DNA from: an uncultured Elusimicrobiales bacterium | Lineage (GTDB): Bacteria > Elusimicrobiota > Elusimicrobia > Elusimicrobiales > Elusimicrobiaceae | Length of the DNA: 64,000 nucleotides | Direction of reading: 5' to 3' | Assembly: GCA_934662565.1 (NCBI GenBank) | Contig: CAKUKI010000003.1 | Span: 186,001 to 250,000 of the forward strand | Shown: in pieces, positions 35,187 through 42,669 of the stretch | How positions within the stretch are numbered: the stretch's first letter is position 1 | Layout: each line of letters starts with the position of its first letter | Notes under the pieces: model-generated | Database searches by the model: none | The model's input: the letters and a program-made list of their open reading frames with translations, nothing else | What the model was told of the DNA's origin: nothing | Made by a program: the position numbers and the translations under genes

Positions 35187-35828
35187 ATGAAAAATATATT
35201 TTTACTGGTTTTGTGTTTAGTTTTTATAACTGCGCCGGCCGGTGCGGCCGGAATCAACGATATTTTTAAGGCCGTCAAAAATGGGGATAAATCCACCGTT
35301 TTGGCTATGCTTAAAAAACACCCCAAATTGGTTTTGTCGCGGGATTCCAAAGGCAAAACCCCGCTATTGGTGGCGGTGGAGCAGAAAAATGTGGCTATGG
35401 CGGATTTGCTGTTGCGCCGCGGCTCCCGGTTTACGGCTAAATCAGCCAAGGGAACCCCGCTGCATGTGGCCGTACTTAACCAAGACGAGCCGATGATTCA
35501 GCTGATTTTAACCTCTGCCGCTAAAGTAGGGCCGGAGCTGCCCGCGCGCCTGTGCAATACGCCGCGCGATTTGTATGACGAAATGTCTTTCTCTAGCGAG
35601 GACGGCAGCACGCCGCTACATTTGGCGGCGAAACAGTGCAACACCAAAATTTATAATTATTTGGTGGCGCAAGGGGGAAACCCAAATTTGCAAAATAATT
35701 CCGAAAAGACCCCCGCCCAGCTGTTAAATAATTGCTTAAAAAGCAAACGCCAAATGGAGGAGGCCCAGCGGGCGAGGGAGGCAAGAAAGCGGGCGGCGGA
35801 GCGGGCGCCGAAAGATGACGGAATTTAG
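35187..35828 (+). CDS. Secreted ankyrin-repeat protein
   Basis: 213 residues with a signal peptide (MKNIFLLVLCLVFITAPAGAAG), so it should be periplasmic or exported. Ankyrin repeats follow: INDIFKAVKNGDKSTVLAML, KGKTPLLVAVEQKNVAMADLLLRRG, KGTPLHVAVLNQDEPMIQLIL, and after an insertion GSTPLHLAAKQCNTKIYNYLVAQG. The tail is strongly charged (EEAQRAREARKRAAERA). Binding partner unknown. The start is fixed by the -10 box six bases upstream; the frame is open further back into metG but that part is not gene-like. The downstream neighbour is the palindrome-rich gap. Confidence 0.8.
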   Translation: MKNIFLLVLCLVFITAPAGAAGINDIFKAVKNGDKSTVLAMLKKHPKLVLSRDSKGKTPLLVAVEQKNVAMADLLLRRGSRFTAKSAKGTPLHVAVLNQDEPMIQLILTSAAKVGPELPARLCNTPRDLYDEMSFSSEDGSTPLHLAAKQCNTKIYNYLVAQGGNPNLQNNSEKTPAQLLNNCLKSKRQMEEAQRAREARKRAAERAPKDDGI

Positions 35829-35865
35829 TAGATAACAACTGTTGGTGAGCTGGGATTTCAATGCG

Positions 35866-35894
35866 CGGGGAACAAAATAACATTTTGTTCCCCG
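35866..35894. repeat. Perfect 13-bp hairpin
   Basis: CGGGGAACAAAAT and ATTTTGTTCCCCG with a three-base loop, 38 bases after the ankyrin stop. It could end that transcript, although no T-run follows. Confidence 0.75.
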
Positions 35895-35916
35895 TTCGCA
35901 TTTAATGGGCATACCA

Positions 35917-36015
35917 TTTTCCAAATTTAAGCCCTTTTGCACCGCCTTTAGGCTTATGTAGCTCTGCTACACCGCGCCTAAACTTGCGGCGCAAAATCTT
36001 CTTAAATTTGAAAAA
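35917..36015. repeat. 99-base nested palindrome
   Basis: From the outside in: TTTT with AAAA, CAAATTTAAG with CTTAAATTTG, TTTTGC with GCAAAA, CCGC with GCGG, TTTAGGC with GCCTAAA, GTAGC with GCTAC, and a TCT loop at 35963-35965. Only short bulges separate the stems. Confidence 0.75.
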
Positions 36016-36117
36016 TCATGCTACAAACACTTATTCTTGTACTGGCACGAACGGTATAAAACAAAGTGCCGTTTTCCGCCTAGCCCTTGCTGTTGCCGTT
36101 CGCTTTTGTTGTTGCTG

Positions 36118-36261
36118 GTAAGCGCACCCCTTTGAAGCCGTCTATAAAATTTATTTTTAACGGAGTATAAAGGCATTTTACTTGTCCGACCGTAGGGAGT
36201 TGTAAAATGCCCGTATAAAAATAAATTTTATGGCTTCCCGGGGTGCTAGTTTTTTGCTTAC
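36118..36261. repeat. About 140-base imperfect palindrome
   Basis: Paired arms in order: GTAAGC/GCTTAC, GCACCCC/GGGGTGC, GAAGCC/GGCTTC, a 16-bp AT-rich arm (36144-36159 with 36216-36231), and GGCATTTTAC/GTAAAATGCC (36172-36181 with 36202-36211) around a 20-base loop. Confidence 0.75.
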
Positions 36262-36284
36262 TTTTTTGCAATGAAAAAAGTAAG
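36257..36284. repeat. Perfect 11-bp hairpin
   Basis: CTTACTTTTTT and AAAAAAGTAAG with a GCAATG loop. It overlaps the end of the larger palindrome, so the two folds are mutually exclusive at GCTTAC. Confidence 0.7.
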
Positions 36285-36463
36285 GCGGGTTTGGGGCGCA
36301 ACCCCAAGAGTAAACGCTCAGGGGGCTAGCTTTTTGCAAAGGCGGCATGCAGGGTGCGGCGGGCAAAATATGGCCTGCAAAATGCAGCGGGCAAAATAGG
36401 CCCGCACGGGCAAGGGGAAAAAGTGGGGGGCCGTGATAGACCCTAATTGGGAGTGTACAAATT

Positions 36464-38560
36464 TCAGCTTAAATCTATCAAATGCCAGTTCTTTTCGTAC
36501 AGTTGTATCAGGCGTTGTTTGAATAACCGGTGCGCGGGTTGCAAGAGGGCGGGGTCCTGCGTTAAAAGTTCGTCGCGGTCTTCTATGGCCCAAGTTAAAA
36601 TATCGCGGTCCTTAAAAAAATCGCCCGCCTTAAATTCCAACTCCCCGCTTTGGCGGGTACCCAAAATTTCTCCGGGGCCGCGCAACTGCATATCGCGCTC
36701 CCCAATCTTAAAACCGTCACAGGTGCGGCAGATAATATCCACGCGCTCTTTGGCAATGTTTCCGGCATGTTCGGCCACTAAAATACAGTGGCTGGCGTGT
36801 TCCCCGCGCCCCACGCGCCCGCGCAGCTGGTGCAGACTGGCCAGACCAAAGCGTTCCGCGTTTTCTATGACCATAACCGTTGCGTTTTTTACGTCAATGC
36901 CTACTTCAATAACCGGTGTGGCTATTAAAATATCCGTCTTGTGGGCGGCAAAATCCACCATGACGGTTTCTTTTTCTTCTTGGGTCATTTGCCCGTGGAG
37001 CATGGCCAAACGGAATTGCGGAAACACCGTTTTTAGTTTTTCAAATTCCTCGCTGACGGCCTTGGCGGATATTTTTTCGCTTTCTTCAATCAGCGGATAG
37101 ACAATATAGGCCTGCCGCCCTTTAGCTACTTCGTCCGTCACGCGCATAAAAGCCAGTTTCTCCGTGGCGGCTTCCGTTTGAATGGGTTGGCGGCCGGGGG
37201 GAAGTTCCGTTAAGGTGGAAACTTCCAAATCCCCGTAAAATGCCAGCGCCAGCGTGCGGGGGATAGGGGTGGCCGTCATGGTAAGTAAATCCAACTTGGC
37301 GGTTTTTTCTTTTAATTGGGCGCGTTGGCGCACCCCAAAGCGGTGTTGCTCGTCAATAACGGCTAAACGCAGATTGGCAAATTTTACATCTTCTTGTATT
37401 AAAGAATGGGTACCCACGATAATTTGAATAGTGCCTTCTTGCAGTTCTTTCAAAATTTTGCGTTTGGCGGCGGCCTTGGTGCTGGAAGTTAAAATAGCGG
37501 TTTTTACACCTAAGTTTTTCAGCATTTTTTCAAAAGTAATAAAATGTTGTTCCGCTAAAATTTCCGTCGGAGCCATTAGGGCGGCTTGGTAGTTGTTTTC
37601 CACCGCTAACAGCATGGCGCACAAGGCCACCACCGTTTTGCCGGAGCCTACATCCCCCTGTAAAAGGCGGTTCATGGGGCGGGGGGATTGCAAATCGCGG
37701 AAAATTTCGTTAATTACATGTTTTTGGCTGTTGGTAAATTGGAACCCTAAATGTTGGCGTAGCGGCGTAAGCAGCGTGCGTTTGATTTCGTACGAATAGC
37801 CTTTTTCCAAAATTTTGGTTTGCGTGCGTTTGATTCCCCACGCGGTAGCCAATAGCAAAAATTCTTCGTACGCAAGGCGCGCTTTGGCGGCGTCCAATTC
37901 CGCTAAACTGGCGGGAAAGTGAATCCCGCGCAAGGCTTGCGCACTGCCCAATAATTTGCGTTTGGCCAGCAGGGCTGGGGGCAGGATTTCCGGCTCCGTT
38001 TGCAACGCTTCGGTTTGTAAGGCCTCGTGCATAAACAGGCGGAACTGCTTGTTTGTTAAGCCCTCGGTTAAACTGTAAATAGGGGTTAGCCGCCCCGCGT
38101 GCAGGGCGCTTAACGGGTCCGCCGCCGGATAGTATTCTTCCACCGTTATTTTATTGCCAAAAAAATTGTTGCGCTCTTCCCGCCGCCCGATAACCCATAC
38201 TTCTGCATGGAGTTTGAAGTCTTTTTTCATGGGGCCGAACGGGTCAAAGCGGAAGCGCCCAAAAGAGCGTTTTTTGAACCAAGTACACTCTATTTGGCGG
38301 CCTTGTTCGTTTTCCAAAAACGCCTTAAAAATAAGCACACTACGCGCGGGAATTTCCTGCGTGCGCAAAACGCGCCCCTTAAAAACGGTTAAGGAGTTGG
38401 AGTTATAATCGTTGGGCTTTTCATTTAGGCGGCGGTCTTGGTACGTGCGCGGATAGTAATGCAGTAAATCCGTCAGCGTGGAAATTTCCAGCTTTTCAAA
38501 TAATTTTGCCTTGGCCGGCCCCAGCCCTTTTAAGCGTTGTAGTGTAGCGGTGGTTGCCAT
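36464..38560 (-). CDS. recG: ATP-dependent DNA helicase RecG
   Basis: 698 residues, full length. RecG reverses stalled forks and branch-migrates Holliday junctions. The N-terminal wedge region with an OB fold (LTDLLHYYPRTYQDRR, SLTVFKGRVLRTQEIPARSVLIFKAFLEN) precedes the SF2 motor: Walker A GDVGSGKTVVA near residue 305, DEQHRFGVRQR near 410, TATPIPRTLALAFYGDLEVS, and motif VI QLRGRVGRGEHASHCIL. The promoter is an extended -10 (TGCTACAAT) seven bases before the ATG, so the mRNA is probably leaderless. The gene diverges from the 38640 gene. Confidence 0.96.
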   Translation of the reverse strand: MATTATLQRLKGLGPAKAKLFEKLEISTLTDLLHYYPRTYQDRRLNEKPNDYNSNSLTVFKGRVLRTQEIPARSVLIFKAFLENEQGRQIECTWFKKRSFGRFRFDPFGPMKKDFKLHAEVWVIGRREERNNFFGNKITVEEYYPAADPLSALHAGRLTPIYSLTEGLTNKQFRLFMHEALQTEALQTEPEILPPALLAKRKLLGSAQALRGIHFPASLAELDAAKARLAYEEFLLLATAWGIKRTQTKILEKGYSYEIKRTLLTPLRQHLGFQFTNSQKHVINEIFRDLQSPRPMNRLLQGDVGSGKTVVALCAMLLAVENNYQAALMAPTEILAEQHFITFEKMLKNLGVKTAILTSSTKAAAKRKILKELQEGTIQIIVGTHSLIQEDVKFANLRLAVIDEQHRFGVRQRAQLKEKTAKLDLLTMTATPIPRTLALAFYGDLEVSTLTELPPGRQPIQTEAATEKLAFMRVTDEVAKGRQAYIVYPLIEESEKISAKAVSEEFEKLKTVFPQFRLAMLHGQMTQEEKETVMVDFAAHKTDILIATPVIEVGIDVKNATVMVIENAERFGLASLHQLRGRVGRGEHASHCILVAEHAGNIAKERVDIICRTCDGFKIGERDMQLRGPGEILGTRQSGELEFKAGDFFKDRDILTWAIEDRDELLTQDPALLQPAHRLFKQRLIQLYEKNWHLIDLS

Positions 38561-38567
38561 GATATAT

Positions 38568-38576
38568 ATTGTAGCA
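38568..38576 (-). promoter_or_regulatory. Extended -10 of leaderless recG
   Basis: TGCTACAAT on the minus strand; the box ends seven bases before the ATG at 38560. Confidence 0.6.
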
Positions 38577-38609
38577 ATTATCTTTGTATGCGCGGGGACG
38601 GGCGGTTTT

Positions 38610-38618
38610 TGCTACAAT
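38610..38618 (+). promoter_or_regulatory. Extended -10 of the 38640 membrane protein gene
   Basis: TGCTACAAT on the plus strand, giving a short leader with AAGGAGG at 38625-38631. It mirrors the recG promoter across a 79-base divergent gap. Confidence 0.55.
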
Positions 38619-38639
38619 TTAACAAAGGAGGCGTATTTT

Positions 38640-39320
38640 ATGAATATTGAAGCTATTTCTAATAAAGTGACGGAACACCTGTTGACGGTGGGCCAAAGCG
38701 GACTTAAATTTTTGTTTGAGGCGATTGTGGCCTTGTTTATTTTGGTAATCGGGTTGTATTTATCCCGTTTGGTAAGCTCTTGGGCAAAGAAGATTCTAAC
38801 CAAAATTGCGTTTGATGAAAAAACGTCCAAAATTGGTATTAACGAACTTTGCGTGCGTTTTGGGTTGGGTAAATCCCCCACCTATATTATTGCGTTTGTG
38901 CTGGCGTGGGCCGTTATTTTTTACGCCATTGTGCTGGCGGCGGATTTCTTAAACCTGACGGTTATACGGGATTTATTTACCCGCTTCTTGGAGTTTATCC
39001 CCACGTTGTTTGTGTCTGTACTTATTTTGTTTGCGGGGTTGTTGTTCGGCAAATTAATGGGCAACATTATTGATAACGCTGCCCGTGCCAATAACTTAAA
39101 AGGCGGGTTTTTAATTTCCCGCGCGGTAAATATTTTTATTGTATTTTTCTGTGCGCTGATTGCGGTGGAAAACTTGGGTTTTGCCACGCAGCTGGTCAAT
39201 AATGTAGTAGTGATTGTGTTGGCCAGTTTGGGCCTTGCTTTTGGCATTGGCGTAGGGCTGGGCAGTAAACCCCTGGTGGAAGAGTTTTTGCGCGATTTGT
39301 TCAAGCGGGAAAATAAATAA
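38640..39320 (+). CDS. MscS-like/CmpX-type small membrane protein (TM-helix repeat family)
   Basis: 226 residues with five hydrophobic segments, including FEAIVALFILVIGLYLSRLV, TYIIAFVLAWAVIFYAIVLAADFL, FIPTLFVSVLILFAGLLFGKLM and a final Gly-rich VIVLASLGLAFGIGVGLGSKP. This helix-and-amphipath pattern matches the conserved TM-helix (MscS-related, CmpX) family. The Gly/Ala-rich last helix resembles the pore helix of mechanosensitive channels, but the cytosolic beta domain of MscS is missing: the protein ends 16 residues later. The start is ATG 38640 with AAGGAGG; an earlier frame to 38478 lies inside recG. Confidence 0.78.
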   Translation: MNIEAISNKVTEHLLTVGQSGLKFLFEAIVALFILVIGLYLSRLVSSWAKKILTKIAFDEKTSKIGINELCVRFGLGKSPTYIIAFVLAWAVIFYAIVLAADFLNLTVIRDLFTRFLEFIPTLFVSVLILFAGLLFGKLMGNIIDNAARANNLKGGFLISRAVNIFIVFFCALIAVENLGFATQLVNNVVVIVLASLGLAFGIGVGLGSKPLVEEFLRDLFKRENK

Positions 39321-39341
39321 ATCTTGTTTTACATGGTAAAA

Positions 39342-39370
39342 GCCGGGCTCCGGGCGGGGCCCGGTTTTTT
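39342..39370 (+). terminator. Terminator of the 38640 gene
   Basis: CCGGGC and GCCCGG with a GC-rich interior, followed by six T. Confidence 0.82.
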
Positions 39371-39432
39371 ATGGGAAAAATTATTTTAGGGCGGCGGCGG
39401 TAAATTCTGCTTGAAAAAGCGCGTAAAAAGAT

Positions 39433-39438
39433 TATAAT
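39433..39438 (+). promoter_or_regulatory. -10 box of the metzincin gene
   Basis: TATAAT, 10 bases before the ATG at 39449; AAGGA lies between. Confidence 0.45.
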
Positions 39439-39448
39439 GTAAGGATAT

Positions 39449-40870
39449 ATGAAAATACTTTTTGTCTTGTTTTTTTCTTTATTTATAACTGCGGCGGGGT
39501 GGAGTGCTCCGTTTGGCTTGTTGTCGGGAGTGGAAAATCGAGATAATCCCCATTCTCCCGCGCTTTTGCTGCGCAAAATAGTGGCGGGTAAGCCGGTTTG
39601 CGCGGTGGTGCATAATTTGCGCTCTGGAGATACTCACACCGAAGCGGAGTATTTAGAAATGTTGCGTCAAAATTATCAGGCATGGTTTAATTTTGCGCTG
39701 CAAACAGTAAAAGAATCCGGCAGAGAAAAGGAGTTTGAAGATTTACTGCCTGCTTTGCGGACGCAAGTGGTAGTGCAGAAGGATTGTGCCGCGCCGGATA
39801 TTTTGTTTTTTATTTTGCCCGCACAAGAAATGGAAAAAGCCTGCCGTTCTTCGGCGGCGTTAGCGTGTGTAGATAATACTTCCGTTCCATATAAACTGTA
39901 CTTTTCCCCTAAAAAGGGGCTTGCAAATTGGGCTTCTGGCGGAAATGAGAATATGTTGGCGCACGAATTGGGCCATACATTGGGGTTGGCGGACCAGTAC
40001 CGCTATGGGCGCATTAATTCTTCTATGGTGTATCATACGCCGGATAGCAGTAAAGGGATAATGTCCAATGCCAAAAGAGGCATTACGTTTTCGTGTGATG
40101 AAGCCGACGGCTTTATTAATTTGTTGGATGTGGGGGTGTATGGGAATGCACGGGGTGGCAAACAGGGGTGGCGCAGTTTTTGTGCCAAGCGCAATTACCG
40201 GTATGTGCAGGGGCGGCCCTCGTCCAATGCTAAATACGCGGTAGAGGTAGAATTACCCAATGTGGTGGTGCGGACTTTTGACAAAGCGGGAGAACTGCAA
40301 AATACGCAGTATTTCCCTGATGCCAAAGATTATGATTTTGATATACAAACTGTTTTTACGGCGGAGGAAAAAGATAAATCCGGCCGATTGCTCTATGGCA
40401 CAAGCCCGCTGGGGGAGAAAATGTATTGCTCTTATGTGTATGAACGCAAACGGTGCGTGGCCGTAAAAGATTCAGCCAATGTGGCCCTGTTGGAAGAATA
40501 TTCTCCGGCTAAAAACGTGCGTATTGTCAGTTTGGCACATTCTGCCCCTAACAATAAAAGCATTTGGTTGAGAGGATTTATTACAAAAGATGAAAAATTG
40601 TTAGTGTATAAAAGCCACGAAGCTCTTTTTGAGTTTGATTTCTCTACCGGTGCGTTGGTTATCAAAAAACAACAAGTACTTACGAATGCCGCCTCTGCGG
40701 AAAAAGAGCCGCAAACTGTACAAGAGGTCTTGTTGCAACGCAAAGCGCAGCAAGCAAAAGAGCAGGCTTTGCGGGAATATGTGGAAAAAAAGCTGCTGGT
40801 CTTTTATGACCGCTACATAGCAGATACTTTGCCGGACGACCAAGTGGCAAAAGATTTTGCACCCTATTAA
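39449..40870 (+). CDS. Secreted zinc metallopeptidase (metzincin-like)
   Basis: 473 residues with a signal peptide (MKILFVLFFSLFITAAGWSAP). The active site HELGHTLGLADQYR near residue 173 is the elongated metzincin zinc motif HExxHxxGxxD, in which Asp replaces the usual third His. A plausible Met-turn follows (SKGIMSNAKRG) some 35 residues later. Cysteine pairs occur around it. The C-terminal 200 residues contain strands and end in a Gln/Lys/Glu-rich helix (LLQRKAQQAKEQALREYVEKKL). It should cleave extracellular or periplasmic proteins; substrate unknown. It is a single-gene unit with a terminator shared with rpoD. I cannot place it in a MEROPS family by eye. Confidence 0.8.
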   Translation: MKILFVLFFSLFITAAGWSAPFGLLSGVENRDNPHSPALLLRKIVAGKPVCAVVHNLRSGDTHTEAEYLEMLRQNYQAWFNFALQTVKESGREKEFEDLLPALRTQVVVQKDCAAPDILFFILPAQEMEKACRSSAALACVDNTSVPYKLYFSPKKGLANWASGGNENMLAHELGHTLGLADQYRYGRINSSMVYHTPDSSKGIMSNAKRGITFSCDEADGFINLLDVGVYGNARGGKQGWRSFCAKRNYRYVQGRPSSNAKYAVEVELPNVVVRTFDKAGELQNTQYFPDAKDYDFDIQTVFTAEEKDKSGRLLYGTSPLGEKMYCSYVYERKRCVAVKDSANVALLEEYSPAKNVRIVSLAHSAPNNKSIWLRGFITKDEKLLVYKSHEALFEFDFSTGALVIKKQQVLTNAASAEKEPQTVQEVLLQRKAQQAKEQALREYVEKKLLVFYDRYIADTLPDDQVAKDFAPY

Positions 40871-40889
40871 TACAAGACGGTTTATTTAT

Positions 40890-40926
40890 TAAAACCCCCG
40901 CCATTTGTGAAACGGCGGGGGTTTGT
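40890..40926. terminator. Bidirectional terminator between the metzincin gene and rpoD
   Basis: AAACCCCCGCC and GGCGGGGGTTT, an 11-bp stem usable by both convergent genes. Confidence 0.88.
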
Positions 40927-40943
40927 GTTATGAAAATGTTTTA

Positions 40944-42650
40944 TTATTCTTGATAATCTTTTAACATTTTGGTCCGGCTGGGGTGGCGCAGTTTGCGGAT
41001 GGCTTTGGCTTCAATTTGGCGCACGCGTTCGCGCGTCACATTGAACATCTTGCCTACTTCTTCCAACGTGCGCGGGTAGCCGGAGTCTATCCCAAAGCGC
41101 AGGCTGATAATTTTGGCTTCCCGTTCGGAAAGTGTTGCCAGCACGTCGGCCACCTCTTGTTTGCGCAAAAAGTCCACGGCCGAGGTGGTGGGGTTCGGGC
41201 CGGTCTTATCTTCAATAAAATCTTCCAAGTTGGAGTCTTCGTCTTCCCCAATCGGTGTGGAAAGGGAAATGGGGTCCTGCATAATTTTAAGGACGCTTTT
41301 TACCTTTTCTACCGATAAACGCAAGGATTTGGAATAATCTTCCAAGGTTGGCTCGCGCCCGTGCTCCTGACGGAATTTATTGGTCACTTTGGTTAATTTG
41401 GAAACCAACTCTTTCATGTGAACCGGAATACGGATGGTGTTGGCTTGGTCTGCAATCGCGCGGTTGATGCTTTGGCGTATCCACCAAGTAGCATAGGTGG
41501 AAAACTTAAACCCGCGTTTATATTCAAATTTTTCAACGGCTTTCATCAGCCCCAAGCCGCCTTCCTGAATCAGGTCGGAAAGTTCCAAATTGGAGTTGAC
41601 GTGTTTTTTGGCAATAGATACCACCAAGCGCAAGTTGGCTTTAATAAGTTTCAGCTTGTCTTGCAAAATCATATTTTCAAAAAACACAATGCGGTCATTA
41701 AAAGATAAAAATTCTTTTTCCGTCATGGGCAAAATATCCACCATTTGGTCGTGGCGTCGGCGGACGTTTTCTATATTATCTAGTGCGCGCTGGAGTTCTT
41801 CCAAGCTGAATTTGGTGGCCTTTTTGAAGGCTTTTTCCGTCATTTTGCCGGAGGTGTATTTGGTGACTAAATCTTTTACTTGCGCATACGGGCCAAAGAA
41901 GTCATCAAAGCGTTGGAGGTCGTTGCGAGTTTCGTTCAAACGGTCCGCCAAGTTTTTAATTTTGTTGGTTAAGCGTTTAATTTTGTTTTGGTTTAAGTTT
42001 AATTTGGTAATTACGCCCACCACTTCTTTTTGTTTTTCTTCCAAGGCTTCAATGTTTTTGTTGCGCTTTTTGTCGGTCAGGTTATCGTCGCGCAGTTCTT
42101 TCATTAATTTGGTAATTTCTTGCTCGCGCTTGCCGATAAACTGGGCCGCATCTTTTAATTTTTTGCGCATGTTGGTCAGCTCGCGCGAGGTGCGTTTACC
42201 GCGGGGCATCAGCTCTTTGGTGGTCATTTCTTCTTGGTCCACCAGTTCTTCCCAGTTGCAAATTTCCCGCATGGTAATGGGGGATTCCAACACCAGTTTG
42301 CGCAGTTCTTTTTCCCGTTCGCGAATGTTGCGGGCCAAGGTAATTTCTTCATCGCGCGATAAAAGCGGCACTTTGCCCATTTCGGACAAATACATGCGGA
42401 TAGAGTTGGATATATCCGGACTGGAGGACCAATCCTCGCTGAAGGCGTCCTTATCGGAGGAGGCTTCTTTGAATTTCTTTTGGTCCAGTATCTGTACGCC
42501 TTCTTCGCTTAAAGCATCGCGGATGTCGTCGCTGTCTTCGGCGCTTAAATCCGCTTCGGCCATAGAGCGGTTTAAGTCTTCCAAAGAAAGCACCCCGCTT
42601 TCTTTCCCCTCTTCAATTAAATCTTTTAAGGCTTTGTTCGCGTTTGCCAT
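40944..42650 (-). CDS. rpoD: Primary RNA polymerase sigma factor (sigma-70)
   Basis: 568 residues with all conserved regions: a 1.1-like N-terminus, region 1.2 with [21 protein letters not shown] sequence (here [21 protein letters not shown]), a lineage-variable Lys/Glu-rich insert at residues 150-290, region 2 ([51 protein letters not shown]), region 3, and region 4.2 ([30 protein letters not shown]). It directs housekeeping transcription and should read the TANNNT boxes listed here. It is last in rpsU-dnaG-rpoD, 19 bases after dnaG. Confidence 0.97.
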   Translation of the reverse strand: MANANKALKDLIEEGKESGVLSLEDLNRSMAEADLSAEDSDDIRDALSEEGVQILDQKKFKEASSDKDAFSEDWSSSPDISNSIRMYLSEMGKVPLLSRDEEITLARNIREREKELRKLVLESPITMREICNWEELVDQEEMTTKELMPRGKRTSRELTNMRKKLKDAAQFIGKREQEITKLMKELRDDNLTDKKRNKNIEALEEKQKEVVGVITKLNLNQNKIKRLTNKIKNLADRLNETRNDLQRFDDFFGPYAQVKDLVTKYTSGKMTEKAFKKATKFSLEELQRALDNIENVRRRHDQMVDILPMTEKEFLSFNDRIVFFENMILQDKLKLIKANLRLVVSIAKKHVNSNLELSDLIQEGGLGLMKAVEKFEYKRGFKFSTYATWWIRQSINRAIADQANTIRIPVHMKELVSKLTKVTNKFRQEHGREPTLEDYSKSLRLSVEKVKSVLKIMQDPISLSTPIGEDEDSNLEDFIEDKTGPNPTTSAVDFLRKQEVADVLATLSEREAKIISLRFGIDSGYPRTLEEVGKMFNVTRERVRQIEAKAIRKLRHPSRTKMLKDYQE

Positions 42651-42669
42651 AGTTCTGCATTACCTCGGA

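Larger units (their letters stand above)
35829..36463. other. Gene-free palindrome-rich stretch
   Basis: 635 bases between the ankyrin gene and recG with no convincing reading frame. It holds a 13-bp hairpin, a 99-base nested palindrome, a roughly 140-base palindrome, an 11-bp hairpin, and two sets of short direct repeats: GGGGTGCTAG-T6-GC (36240) with GGGGGCTAGC-T5-GC (36321), and CGGGCAAAATA at 36360 and 36388. This is unlike every other intergenic space in the window and may be a decayed or non-autonomous mobile element or a structured RNA locus. Confidence 0.7.

Noticed and set aside
35917..36015. Integron attC site
   Set aside because: The nested palindrome is of attC size, but the RYYYAAC/GTTRRRY boxes are not at its ends, and no integron integrase or cassette array is present.
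36399..36414. Another copy of the AGGGCCT regulatory element in the gene-free stretch
   Set aside because: TAGGCCCG is present but the second half-site and a -10 box at the fixed distance are missing.
35829..36463. Short open frames in the gap (for example 36080-36307 and 36318-36593, minus)
   Set aside because: They run through the palindromes, lack ribosome sites, and one overlaps the recG 3' end. They look like chance frames.
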